From: Nitrospira sp.
GTDB taxonomy: Bacteria > Nitrospirota > Nitrospiria > Nitrospirales > Nitrospiraceae
Assembly (NCBI GenBank): GCA_005116955.1
Contig: SWDI01000005.1
Location: 62,001 to 126,000 of the forward strand
DNA length: 64,000 nucleotides
Direction: 5' to 3'
The notes under the pieces: model-generated
Seen by the model: the letters and a program-made list of their open reading frames with translations, nothing else
Told to the model about the DNA's origin: nothing
Database searches by the model: none
Shown here: one piece after another, positions 12,757 to 20,548 of the stretch
Layout: each line of letters opens with the position of its first letter
Numbering within the stretch: position 1 is the first letter of the stretch
Translations under genes and position numbers: made by a program

Positions 12757-13434
12757 TCACCGTCTTCCATTCTGGCCTATTGTTCGGTTGATCTGCTTCC
12801 AGATTCCCGCCCACCTGGCTTCGAGATCTTTCATGTAGTTAAAGAAATATCCTGGTGTAAACATTTGAATGTTTTTAGAAGAACCACCTTTTTTGTCCAT
12901 ACTGTAACGGAAAAGTTGATCTGGAGTACGATCTACCCCGTACAGAACTTGAACGCCAACAATCTGATCCAATTCCTTCGGGGATAACGCCCAGCTTGTT
13001 TGAAAATGGGACTCTGCACCCGGCAGTAGGCCTTTATACGCTCGCCAGAGCTCGGCAATCTCATGGTGCTTGCTTGTCTCTTGGCCAACACCTTGTATGC
13101 ATGCCTTCAGAAAAAGCTCGGTTGCCAAGTGTAGACAGTAATAACAGACGCTAGCCTGTGGCCATTCGAGCCTTTCTCCAGCCTCACCTGCCTGTTCACA
13201 AAGGACAATCGCAGCACTGAGATAAGCCCGAGATAATCTGTACAACCGCTCAGCAGGTGGCAATTTCTTGAACGATGCTGAGTCGACCGAGATTCCCTTC
13301 CATCTCATTCCCCGCAGGAACGGATCATGTATGTAATGCCTCTTACCGTCGGTTGAAACACCAACAGCAGCCACACCCTCAGGTATTTCTATCATGCCAA
13401 CTGATTTCTTCTTCTTGGGCATTCTGAATTTCAT
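12757..13434 (-). CDS. HEPN-like helical domain protein
   Basis: 225 residues. The central part, with a Tyr-Cys-rich helix (ASVCYYCLHLATELFLKAC) and a later KHHEIAELW helix, resembles HEPN domains, which are often found in toxin-antitoxin and defence systems. The classical R-x4-6-H catalytic motif was not found, so RNase activity is doubtful. ATG 13434 is preferred over the ATG 36 bases upstream because GGGGAA precedes it and the upstream ATG has no ribosome-binding site. A run of ten G (plus strand) lies 20-29 bases upstream of the chosen start. No nucleotidyltransferase partner is adjacent. Confidence 0.55.
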   Translation of the reverse strand: MKFRMPKKKKSVGMIEIPEGVAAVGVSTDGKRHYIHDPFLRGMRWKGISVDSASFKKLPPAERLYRLSRAYLSAAIVLCEQAGEAGERLEWPQASVCYYCLHLATELFLKACIQGVGQETSKHHEIAELWRAYKGLLPGAESHFQTSWALSPKELDQIVGVQVLYGVDRTPDQLFRYSMDKKGGSSKNIQMFTPGYFFNYMKDLEARWAGIWKQINRTIGQNGRR

Positions 13435-13453
13435 CAAGCGATTTTCCCCAGAC

Positions 13454-13463
13454 GGGGGGGGGG
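13454..13463. repeat. G10 homopolymer upstream of the HEPN-like gene
   Basis: Ten consecutive G on the plus strand (C on the gene's strand) lie between two candidate ATG codons of the HEPN-like gene. Tracts of this length are prone to slippage. Depending on which start is used, length changes would either shift the upper frame or alter the leader. Confidence 0.9.
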
Positions 13464-13510
13464 TTCCCATAAGACGTTTGAAGAAAGAAAGCGGGAACAG
13501 GATGGATGGT

Positions 13511-13669
13511 TCAGCCCTCTGAATCTGTCAAACCCTGCTGAACAACTTGCCTCGTGTTCAATCGCCGAACTTTGTTGCTCTCACGTTTGGCGTGGGCCTT
13601 GTGACCCCAATAGGTGCCACGTCCCTTCTTCGGTCCAGCATGTTCCACCTTTTTAGCTCTTCCCGCAAT
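13511..13669 (-). CDS. Small basic protein with apparent ATT start
   Basis: A 52-codon frame directly after brnA (the frame opens at the codon after brnA's TAA). It would read M-AGRAKKVEHAGPKKGRG, then TYWGHKAHAKRESNKVRR, if the ATT codon at 13669-13667 is the start. The pattern of Lys/Arg-rich residues around HAGPKKGRGTYWG resembles small basic proteins I remember from other bacteria beginning MxRxKKTEH. The only other near start is a GTG seven codons later. There is no ATG. It is either a rare ATT start or a copy that has lost its ATG. Confidence 0.45.
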   Translation of the reverse strand: MAGRAKKVEHAGPKKGRGTYWGHKAHAKRESNKVRRLNTRQVVQQGLTDSEG

Positions 13670-13672
13670 GGC

Positions 13673-13957
13673 TTAACCTGCACGAGCCAACTTGGTGCGT
13701 ATTCGGGTTGACCGTGCACTCGAAGGCCGGGAATGATGCTCAGCGTAGGCGTCGAGCAGTCGCCGGATCATGCGTTGGTACTGCGTGTGATGCTTGCGCG
13801 CTTCTCCCTTAAAGTACTCAACGCTTCGTTTGCTCAGCGCAATGGTCACTTTAACTCCTTCATCCCGAAATACAAGTTCTTCGGGGCGAGGGAGGAAATC
13901 GGGAATGACCTTAAGGTCTCCGAGGGGTTCATCTGTATATTTTATTTTCCCGCTCAT
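13673..13957 (-). CDS. brnA: BrnA-type antitoxin (ribbon-helix-helix)
   Basis: 94 residues. The C-terminal half has the ribbon-helix-helix pattern KVTIALSKRSVEYFKG followed by YQRMIRRLLDAY, which matches BrnA/CopG-type antitoxins that bind DNA and neutralise BrnT. Its ATG lies inside the end of brnT, a 29-bp overlap, so the two are translated together. A BrnA usually represses its own operon; no operator was identified by eye. The identification rests mainly on pairing with the DUF497 protein upstream. Confidence 0.8.
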   Translation of the reverse strand: MSGKIKYTDEPLGDLKVIPDFLPRPEELVFRDEGVKVTIALSKRSVEYFKGEARKHHTQYQRMIRRLLDAYAEHHSRPSSARSTRIRTKLARAG

Positions 13958-14219
13958 AGAGTCGCCTGCCTTTCCGCCAGTATCCGGCTCCGAAAATACG
14001 AATCATGTTGTCGCGAAAAGTGAACCGTACGGTCAGGACTCCACCATCAACCCAACCGAAACAATACTGCCGCTTCTCGCTTGCACTATGAGAGAGGTCT
14101 TCTGCGATCACACGGTGCGGGTCAGCAAATGCAAACTGGGCCCGTGTGAAAGAGACGCCATGCTTCTCCTGGTTTTCCTCATCCTTCTTGAAGTCCCACT
14201 CGAACCTGGCCCTTGCCAT
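13929..14219 (-). CDS. brnT: BrnT-family toxin (DUF497)
   Basis: 96 residues with the hallmark N-terminus FEWDFKKDEENQEKHGVSF and the later RIFGAGYWRKGRRLYE, typical of BrnT ribonuclease toxins (RelE-like fold) of type II systems. ATG 14219 is chosen; a TTG two codons upstream is also possible. brnT precedes brnA and overlaps it, the normal order for this system. It sits in a patch of accessory genes between conserved blocks, consistent with horizontal acquisition. Confidence 0.88.
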   Translation of the reverse strand: MARARFEWDFKKDEENQEKHGVSFTRAQFAFADPHRVIAEDLSHSASEKRQYCFGWVDGGVLTVRFTFRDNMIRIFGAGYWRKGRRLYERENKIYR

Positions 14220-14364
14220 TCGCAAAGACTATCACGAAGGGTGTCTTATAGCCATAGATTCATATGGGCATGAACCAGACATCTGCGGCATGGTATCGCG
14301 ATCCGTTGTATGAGGCCGCAACCGAAGTGCACATCCGTTCCCCGCCCTCCTCTGCCGCCCCTCT

Positions 14365-15543
14365 TTACACGGACCGAACCATCTGCACCTTTGTATCCCC
14401 TTTGATTCGTCCCAGCGCCGACACCTTGCCAGCCTTCTCTTTGTGAGCAATCCGCTCGATCTGCACGATTGCGCCGCGATGCCAATTATCAAAAGCCGCG
14501 TTCGCAGGAGAGACCAGGCGATCCTGCCGACCAACTTCTTCCCGGCCTTGTTCATTGCAGAGCCAGGCCCGCTTCTCACCCTTGAGGTGACGGAGCTCGC
14601 TCACGACTCGATAGACATCCGGCCGTCGATAGACGATGGTCTTCCCGTCTTTTCGCAACAGCAGATAGGAAAACTTTAGCGCATCTTTGATGAAGCCAAC
14701 CGCTTCATCAATTTCCTGGATTGAGACTGGCGGCTCCCAGGGCCGTTCTTCGTGACACCAATCATCCGGCTTTGCTAGAGCTGGGCAGTACTGCTCATGA
14801 AGACAGGGGCTATAGACAGTGCAGCGCTTCTCTTGGAGCAATTGGTCACGCACCTGATGCAGCGCTCGTGAGGTTTCTCGTAAGGCTGGTTCCACGATCA
14901 TCAAGGTGCCCTGGGGTGCGAGACGCGCTAATAGTTCCGTCACGAGAGAACTTCGCATCGCGATTGGATCTGTTGCATCTGCATGGATCTCGTTCAGACA
15001 GTTTGCGAGAATGATGAGATCAAATGGAACCCTCGATTCAACCTCTTTTACCCACCCAGTCCGTCCTACATCTGCCTTGCAAGTTTGAAGGCTTGCGCCA
15101 GTCAGATTGGCTGTTCGGCAATACTTACTCCAGAGGCTTTCGGCTTGGTGGAGTGCCGTCATCGAACGGTCCACGGCCACGACTGACAGCCCAGAGATGC
15201 TCCCTCGCCCATGCCACCAATCGAGAACCGCGAGTGCTCCAGTCCCTGGCCCAGAGCCAAGGTCTAGCACTGAGAATGGTTCGTCAGCGAGTACAACGGG
15301 CATTTCATCAAGAAGCACTTGGATCTTTGACAGATTCACCGGCAGGAAATAGTTGAGATACGCCGTAGCAAGAGTGGGCGATTCAAGATAGGAGTGGCTC
15401 AATGCACTTCGCCCTCTTGTGAAGAGCCTTGAGAGTTCAACAACCGCGGTTGAAAGGCAGTCTCGTGAAACCCCTTCGCTCTTGACGACATTCTCAATCA
15501 CACTCAACAACAGGAACGAAAGGGTGACATTGTGGCTGCGCAT
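14365..15543 (-). CDS. Rsm22/METTL17-like small-subunit rRNA methyltransferase family protein
   Basis: 392 residues. The SAM-binding motif VLDLGSGPGTGALAVL is at residues 92-107. After the methyltransferase domain comes a Cys cluster, Cys247-x5-Cys253-x9-Cys263 (ending DWCHEE), plus Cys329 near the C-terminus. This is the layout of Rsm22/METTL17, in which four Cys bind a [4Fe-4S] cluster and the protein acts in small ribosomal subunit assembly. The bacterial role is not firmly established, so the function is inferred from the family. It is transcribed divergently from the 82-residue ORF at 15582. Confidence 0.82.
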   Translation of the reverse strand: MRSHNVTLSFLLLSVIENVVKSEGVSRDCLSTAVVELSRLFTRGRSALSHSYLESPTLATAYLNYFLPVNLSKIQVLLDEMPVVLADEPFSVLDLGSGPGTGALAVLDWWHGRGSISGLSVVAVDRSMTALHQAESLWSKYCRTANLTGASLQTCKADVGRTGWVKEVESRVPFDLIILANCLNEIHADATDPIAMRSSLVTELLARLAPQGTLMIVEPALRETSRALHQVRDQLLQEKRCTVYSPCLHEQYCPALAKPDDWCHEERPWEPPVSIQEIDEAVGFIKDALKFSYLLLRKDGKTIVYRRPDVYRVVSELRHLKGEKRAWLCNEQGREEVGRQDRLVSPANAAFDNWHRGAIVQIERIAHKEKAGKVSALGRIKGDTKVQMVRSV

Positions 15544-15581
15544 AGGCCTAGTGTATGCTCAGTCTATAACGGAGGACAACT

Positions 15582-15830
15582 ATGACGGATGATATCCTCA
15601 AGGCTTATAAAGAGGTTGAGTCGGCTGTGGAGCGCTATATCCGACTGCTGCACGAACATGTCACGATGTTACAAAACATCGAGCCACCCGGTTCGGATAA
15701 AATCATTCGACTGACTTCTGGCTCGAAGGCCATGACCGATAGTGCAGGAATCTATCTGTCCTATGCGAAGTATGTGGCCTATGGGATGCCGGAAAGCGAG
15801 GAGATGATCGAGGACGAGATTCAGGGATAA
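15582..15830 (+). CDS. Small hypothetical protein
   Basis: 82 residues, mostly helical by appearance, acidic at the C-terminus (SEEMIEDEIQG), with no Cys. GGAGG lies at good distance before the ATG, and a -35/-10 pair (TTGTGG, 18 bp, TATGCT) falls in the start region of the divergent Rsm22-like gene. No family was recognised. A strong bidirectional terminator follows. Confidence 0.65.
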   Translation: MTDDILKAYKEVESAVERYIRLLHEHVTMLQNIEPPGSDKIIRLTSGSKAMTDSAGIYLSYAKYVAYGMPESEEMIEDEIQG

Positions 15831-15903
15831 CGAACGGTCTACCTGCCCTAGCCAGTCGTCGAAATCATAATGACTAGACAGACAAGATAAACCGGATAGA
15901 CAG

Positions 15904-15951
15904 AAGCAGGAAGGGCCTCTCAAGCATTAGCTTGAGAGGCCCTTCCTGCTT
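15904..15951. terminator. Bidirectional terminator with a 22-bp perfect stem
   Basis: Arms 15904-15925 and 15930-15951 are perfect inverted repeats around a 4-base loop ATTA. The hairpin lies between two convergent genes, the 82-residue ORF and the oxidoreductase alpha subunit, and can stop transcription from both sides. It lacks long T-runs, but the stem is exceptionally stable. Confidence 0.85.
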
Positions 15952-15966
15952 GACTATCGTATCGCT

Positions 15967-17298
15967 TTAGATGCTGCGCATGAAGTGAGCGACTTCGTCA
16001 GGATTGACGCCACCCATGATCTGCGACATCGCAACGTTCGTAGACTTCTTACCGCTCACACCTGACTCGACTTCGTCCACGATTAACTCCACCGGCATCG
16101 ACTGACCACCATACACGCGCGGGCCACCGATGATCTTCGCGTTGGAGAAACCGTAGATGGCAGTCGCCACTTCCTTGGCCAGCCAGCCGACATAGTTGAA
16201 TTCCGGTACCACGATCAGCTTGGCCTTGCCGCACAACTGGCGGAGTTCCTTGGTCGGGAACGGGCGGAGGGAGCGGACCTTGATCAATCCGACCTTCATG
16301 CCCTTTTCTTTACACAGTCGAACGGCTTCGCGCGACTGCGCGGCAGCGCTGCCGGAGGCAATGATGATCACTTCGGCATCATCGACGTTCTCCGCAGTGA
16401 GCAATCCGCCCATATACCGATCGATGTATTTGCGCGACCGTTCAACGGCCGCCCAGACTTCTTGTTGCCAGACGGCGTGAATGTTGTACGCCATAAAGTT
16501 TGACTTCTGGACCGGGGCGTCGCGGGAGAGACGCGCGGGAGGATTCTCCGCATCCAGCACAGGAACGGCCCCGCGCCAGGCTTCGCGCGGCGGGAGCTTA
16601 ATGCCACGATCCTGCATGCGCACATACCCACGAGCATGGGTGACGAAAAAACCGTCGCAGCAGACCCCGACGGGCAACGTGACATCATTCATTTCGCTGA
16701 TCGTGAAACCGGCCATCGTAAAGTCAAACATGTCCTGCTGATTCTCAGCATGAAACACGATCATGCCGCAGTTGAGCAGATAGGACACTTCAATGTTGTC
16801 CGGTTGAATGGCTAATGGGGCATTGACGACACGACAGGTAAACATGGCAACGGCCGGAAGACGGTGGCCTGGCCAAGAGGCAATGCCTTCAAGACCTCGC
16901 AACGTACCAGGACCAGCCGTCGCAGTGTAGCAACGGACGCCTGCACGTGAGCCGCCAGCGATAGCCGCCATCACACCTACTTCTTCCTCACCACGATAGT
17001 ACTCCTTCACATAACCTTCACCGTAGAGCACACCGACAAGCTGCATGGTCTCGCTCTGCGGCGTGATCGGATACGCAATAGCTAAATCCACATTCGAACG
17101 GCGGACTGCTTCTTTTGCAGCCTCGCTGCCGGTGATGAATTCCTTTGTCCGTGGCGCCTCATGAAACATATACTCAGGCGTCACCACCCTCTGTCTTTTC
17201 GCTTCACCATGCGGATCTTTCTTCGATGCACTTGGCGCTGGCGCTACGCTGGTAATCGGGTCGCCTTGCGGATTTGTCTTCACTTCAGTCTCGCTCAT
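15967..17298 (-). CDS. 2-oxoacid:ferredoxin oxidoreductase alpha subunit
   Basis: 443 residues, PorA-like. It carries the pyrimidine-binding part of the thiamine diphosphate site (AYPITPQSETMQ) and the YRGEEEVGVMAAIAGGSRAG segment, which in this family ends the active-site domain. A C-terminal transketolase-like domain follows. About 45 residues precede the conserved core, a Pro/Lys-rich N-terminal extension. It is the last gene of a five-gene operon (beta, gamma, delta, CODH-beta-like, alpha). In the rTCA cycle such enzymes reductively carboxylate acetyl-CoA or succinyl-CoA using reduced ferredoxin. Whether this copy uses pyruvate or 2-oxoglutarate cannot be told from the sequence. Confidence 0.9.
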   Translation of the reverse strand: MSETEVKTNPQGDPITSVAPAPSASKKDPHGEAKRQRVVTPEYMFHEAPRTKEFITGSEAAKEAVRRSNVDLAIAYPITPQSETMQLVGVLYGEGYVKEYYRGEEEVGVMAAIAGGSRAGVRCYTATAGPGTLRGLEGIASWPGHRLPAVAMFTCRVVNAPLAIQPDNIEVSYLLNCGMIVFHAENQQDMFDFTMAGFTISEMNDVTLPVGVCCDGFFVTHARGYVRMQDRGIKLPPREAWRGAVPVLDAENPPARLSRDAPVQKSNFMAYNIHAVWQQEVWAAVERSRKYIDRYMGGLLTAENVDDAEVIIIASGSAAAQSREAVRLCKEKGMKVGLIKVRSLRPFPTKELRQLCGKAKLIVVPEFNYVGWLAKEVATAIYGFSNAKIIGGPRVYGGQSMPVELIVDEVESGVSGKKSTNVAMSQIMGGVNPDEVAHFMRSI

Positions 17299-17338
17299 AA
17301 TTGCACCTCTTGGCTAGTTCGAGCATTGCCACTCGGCC

Positions 17339-18103
17339 TTATCCTTCCCGCTTCATCTGCTCGGCAGAATGACCGAACATTGCTGCACTCCCCGTCCCAC
17401 CAGGAGTCGGAGCAAACGCCATCGGATTAGTGTGAGTCTTACCGCCATGCACCTTTGATTGTGTGCCGGTAAAACGGACATTTTCGCCGCTCTCTGGCAG
17501 CTTGATTCCTAGCTCCTCACGAACACGCTTGAAAATCTGGGCGACACGCTTGATCTTGAGCGTATCGGAGTCTCGAATCGTCAACATCGCATCCTCATGA
17601 CCCTGCTCCGCGCAGACCGCCATGGTGCAGCAATTGGTTCCAGCCCTGATCATCTTCAGGGTGAGATTCGCATAGTGACAATGGACACCGATAAAGATGC
17701 AGGCTTCGATCTTATTGCCCCAGATCGTCAGATTCGGATGATTGGGGTTGATCACTTCTTCAGGATCAATTTTCGGGTATTTCGGCCGGTAATCCGGCAT
17801 AGGGATGATCATCACTTCAGGAATCTGGGCCGCAATTTCAAGCGTGGCCTTCGCCTTTTCTACCGCGTGATCGTTCCACGCCCACAAGAGAAGGGGACCT
17901 GGAAAGATCGTCGCATTCTGGCTCGTCAGCATTTTGCGAGCCATCTCTTCAATGACAACCTCCTCGTTTGGCTCAAGGAGGCCATAGTACAACCCCTGTC
18001 CTGGATCCGGCAAGGCTACACCTAACTGGGCCGCAGACGGCGGATGGAACCCTGCTGGACCCGGCACGATGATTCGCTCTCTGGTATCTTGTGTGATTGC
18101 CAC
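17339..18103 (-). CDS. Accessory (fifth) subunit of the 2-oxoacid:ferredoxin oxidoreductase, CODH-beta-like
   Basis: 254 residues, of the family often labelled carbon monoxide dehydrogenase beta subunit family and found in five-subunit oxidoreductases of rTCA bacteria. It has no classical ferredoxin motif, but the Cys residues in GVHCHYANL, TNCCTMAVCAEQG and EACIFIG are notable. The start is placed at GTG 18103, 8 bases after GGAAGGGGAG. An upstream in-frame ATG at 18142 would overlap the ferredoxin gene by 23 bp and has no ribosome-binding site. It sits between the ferredoxin-like and alpha subunit genes, which supports membership of the complex. Confidence 0.75.
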   Translation of the reverse strand: MAITQDTRERIIVPGPAGFHPPSAAQLGVALPDPGQGLYYGLLEPNEEVVIEEMARKMLTSQNATIFPGPLLLWAWNDHAVEKAKATLEIAAQIPEVMIIPMPDYRPKYPKIDPEEVINPNHPNLTIWGNKIEACIFIGVHCHYANLTLKMIRAGTNCCTMAVCAEQGHEDAMLTIRDSDTLKIKRVAQIFKRVREELGIKLPESGENVRFTGTQSKVHGGKTHTNPMAFAPTPGGTGSAAMFGHSAEQMKREG

Positions 18104-18119
18104 GCCTGACTCCCCTTCC

Positions 18120-18443
18120 TTACCCAACCATAGGACTTGCAAGCACTGCAGTGGTGCTCTTATCTCCGTAGGTAATATTGTCCGTCAACGCTGCCTTCGG
18201 CAACTGATCGATCATGGTCATTTTAATGGCATTGTTCTTGGCCAGGCTGTCACAGACCCATACACACAGGGCACAGCCTTTACACCGGTCTACCGCGATA
18301 TAGGCAGACCCGTACTTAAACCCTTGTTCTTTACCCATCTCCTCACTGTATTGAATGGTGTTGGCTTCCGGACAGTACTGCGTGCAGAGCTTACAGCTCT
18401 TCGATGCACAAATTTCAACATTGACATTGGCTACAAGGTACAT
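18120..18443 (-). CDS. 2-oxoacid:ferredoxin oxidoreductase delta (ferredoxin-like) subunit
   Basis: 107 residues with two [4Fe-4S] motifs. The first is C-x4-C-x2-C-x3-C at Cys12-24 (KLCTQYCPEA), the second C-x2-C-x2-C-x3-C (CKGCALCVWVC). It carries electrons between the catalytic subunits and free ferredoxin. The first motif has an x4 rather than x2 spacing between its first two Cys, with Lys-Ser inserted, which may tune the cluster. It is in operon with gamma upstream (21-bp gap) and the CODH-beta-like subunit downstream. Confidence 0.88.
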   Translation of the reverse strand: MYLVANVNVEICASKSCKLCTQYCPEANTIQYSEEMGKEQGFKYGSAYIAVDRCKGCALCVWVCDSLAKNNAIKMTMIDQLPKAALTDNITYGDKSTTAVLASPMVG

Positions 18444-18464
18444 AAAGACTCCTTTGTGGCTCGG

Positions 18465-19193
18465 CTACGCAGTGGCAGTGGCCGTCTCAGTGGCCACTGG
18501 CTCGTCTTCGCGCTTGACATCGGACGCTGCCCAACCGTGATCGACAGCATAGTTCCATCCAGCCCGCATGACGGCGACGTTCTTATCGATCAACTCCTGC
18601 TTTTTCTTGAACTTCCGCTCAACGACACTATCGAGTGCGGCAGTACCGCCAGATACCACAAAGCCTTTACCGAGGAACCGGTCCTTGACGGCCTGATCCA
18701 ACCCCACCATATTCGTAAGACCTGTAATCGCACCAATACAGCCCATTAGCGCCATGTTGGTGGCGAGATCCATACCTGCGACTTCCAAGGACATCTTCGT
18801 CGCTGGAAAGTAATAGAGCTTCACGCGACGTTCTTTCAGCTCAGCCGCCTGATCGCGATGAAGATTCATCGGTCCATCATTATTGATCAACGCAATCCCA
18901 TCTTCCTTTAAGCCGAAATAGAACGGCATCGTGTACGATTTGCCGTGGGTAATAACCTGAGGGTGAAAAATAATGATGATGTGAGGAAATGTGATTTCGC
19001 CAATCTCATAAATCGGTTCGTCCGATACACGGACATAACTTTCGACCGGCGCCATCCGTTTCTCAGACCCATAGAATGGTACGATCGTGCTTTCGCCTCC
19101 GGCATTGATAACGGCCGTGCTCAGGATGTGCGACCCCGTTACGACGCCCTGTCCGCCGACACCTGCCATTCGAATGTTGAAGCGCTTTGCCAT
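18465..19193 (-). CDS. 2-oxoacid:ferredoxin oxidoreductase gamma subunit
   Basis: 242 residues, PorG-like. The N-terminal motif RMAGVGGQGVVTGSHILS is the hallmark of the gamma domain, followed by the EKRMAPVESYVRVS segment typical of the family. This domain is needed for the CoA-dependent half reaction. It lies 21 bp after the beta subunit gene and 21 bp before the ferredoxin subunit gene. The C-terminus ends in an Ala/Thr-rich tail. Confidence 0.9.
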   Translation of the reverse strand: MAKRFNIRMAGVGGQGVVTGSHILSTAVINAGGESTIVPFYGSEKRMAPVESYVRVSDEPIYEIGEITFPHIIIIFHPQVITHGKSYTMPFYFGLKEDGIALINNDGPMNLHRDQAAELKERRVKLYYFPATKMSLEVAGMDLATNMALMGCIGAITGLTNMVGLDQAVKDRFLGKGFVVSGGTAALDSVVERKFKKKQELIDKNVAVMRAGWNYAVDHGWAASDVKREDEPVATETATATA

Positions 19194-19214
19194 TGTGCAA
19201 TCTCCTTCGGTCGC

Positions 19215-20108
19215 TTAGGCCTTGTTGGGAATCGCGGCAGCTGGCTTGGGGAGGAACTCCTTATAGCCATAGCGCTCGGCAAGATACTGTTTGGCCTCTT
19301 CGCTGACATACTCGGTGAACTGATATCGATCGTTCTCGACCGTCTTCGCATCTTCCATGACTTTATCGGTCGGAATAGCGTATTCAATATTGCAAGAGGT
19401 ATACGCCTGAATATACGTTGACCCGACTTCGCGAGCAATCAACACCGCTTTCTTAATGACGCTTTCGACACGGCGCGGATTATTCGGTACGACTGTCGCC
19501 ACATACGCACAACCCGCGACCTTGGCCATCTGCAGCATATCCATCTTCTCGAACTTCTTGCCGAGGGGAGCCATTTTCAGCACGGCACCTCGATTGGTCA
19601 TGCCACTTTCCTGCCCACCGGTATTCCCATACACCTCGTTGTCCAACATGATGGTCGTAAACCGTTCCTTCCGGAACCACGAATGGAGCACCTGTTGGAA
19701 ACCGATGTCCGCTGTACCACCGTCCCCAGCCATCACGACCACATCCTTGGGCTTGTCTCCAAAGCGAAGACGAAGGCCACGAGATAATCCACTCGCGACT
19801 CCATTTTGGTCACCATAATTGCCGTAGACAAAGGGAATCGCGGCCTGAGAGATAGCCAGACGACCGCAACCAGCCGTCCCCACAGTAATGGTATCTTCGG
19901 GGTTGGGGAAAGCAATGATGGCAAGTCTTATGAAGAGCGTCATCGCGCAACCGGCACACATAGGGTGTTCTTCCAGCGCTTCCTTGAAACTCCCCATCTG
20001 AGAAACAGTGACCTTCTTCCCAAAAGGCCCATGTTCGACCATGTCTCGATATTCTTTTGGCATGAACCTTTCAAATCCATTGGAAAACTTGACATAATCA
20101 AGACTCAT
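19215..20108 (-). CDS. 2-oxoacid:ferredoxin oxidoreductase beta (TPP-binding) subunit
   Basis: 297 residues, PorB-like. The thiamine diphosphate motif is GDGGTADIGFQQ...NEVYGNTGGQES, and Cys residues in HPMCAGCAMT and GTAGCGR match the [4Fe-4S] ligands of this subunit. First gene of the operon; GGGAGGTG precedes the ATG. A promoter candidate with perfect TTGACA lies about 135 bp upstream. Confidence 0.92.
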   Translation of the reverse strand: MSLDYVKFSNGFERFMPKEYRDMVEHGPFGKKVTVSQMGSFKEALEEHPMCAGCAMTLFIRLAIIAFPNPEDTITVGTAGCGRLAISQAAIPFVYGNYGDQNGVASGLSRGLRLRFGDKPKDVVVMAGDGGTADIGFQQVLHSWFRKERFTTIMLDNEVYGNTGGQESGMTNRGAVLKMAPLGKKFEKMDMLQMAKVAGCAYVATVVPNNPRRVESVIKKAVLIAREVGSTYIQAYTSCNIEYAIPTDKVMEDAKTVENDRYQFTEYVSEEAKQYLAERYGYKEFLPKPAAAIPNKA

Positions 20109-20240
20109 CAGGCACCTCCCTTATATATCATTGGCAACGGCCGACCGCTGCTCATCATTTTTACACTGCCGACATGCATCGAAAAAAACTTGAGGGTTTG
20201 GATAATTCAGACCACCACACAATAGCCATCGAGTCTTGGC

Positions 20241-20270
20241 ATCCTAACAAAGCCGGAAAAAGACTGTCAA
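20241..20270 (-). promoter_or_regulatory. Promoter candidate for the oxidoreductase operon
   Basis: On the minus strand TTGACA (20270-20265) and TAGGAT (20246-20241) are separated by 18 bp. Its -35 box overlaps the stop codon of the small membrane ORF at 20267. It would give a leader of roughly 130 bases before the beta subunit gene. Confidence 0.55.
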
Positions 20271-20467
20271 TCTTTGATCAACCTTTTCTCAGCTCTAGTA
20301 GTGACATCTACCTTGGTTATGAATTTATGACGAATACTACAGAGATAGTATAACGCCATGAAAATCAAAGCAACTTCAAAGATGGCCCACGATGTCCAAA
20401 AGAAAAGGCCTAGATCCAGCCCGCGAGATAGGCCATTTGCCCCAAACGACCAGGACAAGAAAATCAA
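20267..20467 (-). CDS. Possible small membrane protein
   Basis: 66 codons, with one strongly hydrophobic helix (FFWTSWAIFEVALIFMALYYL) and a basic C-terminus. There is no ATG; the frame opens with TTG 20467 and no clear ribosome-binding site, and a stop lies nine codons upstream. It lies directly before the oxidoreductase operon promoter. It may be a real small protein or chance; no family was recognised. Confidence 0.4.
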   Translation of the reverse strand: MIFLSWSFGANGLSRGLDLGLFFWTSWAIFEVALIFMALYYLCSIRHKFITKVDVTTRAEKRLIKD

Positions 20468-20548
20468 ACGAATGAGCCGCGCGGAACGTTCTTAATGATT
20501 CACGTTTAGACATTGCCGATCCGTTACATTCCGTTTACACTACTTCCC

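Noticed and set aside
14232..14579. Minus-strand ORFs near the Rsm22-like gene 3' end
   Set aside because: They overlap the end of the methyltransferase gene in other frames and have no conserved sequence; the rest of the gap before brnT is probably its promoter region.
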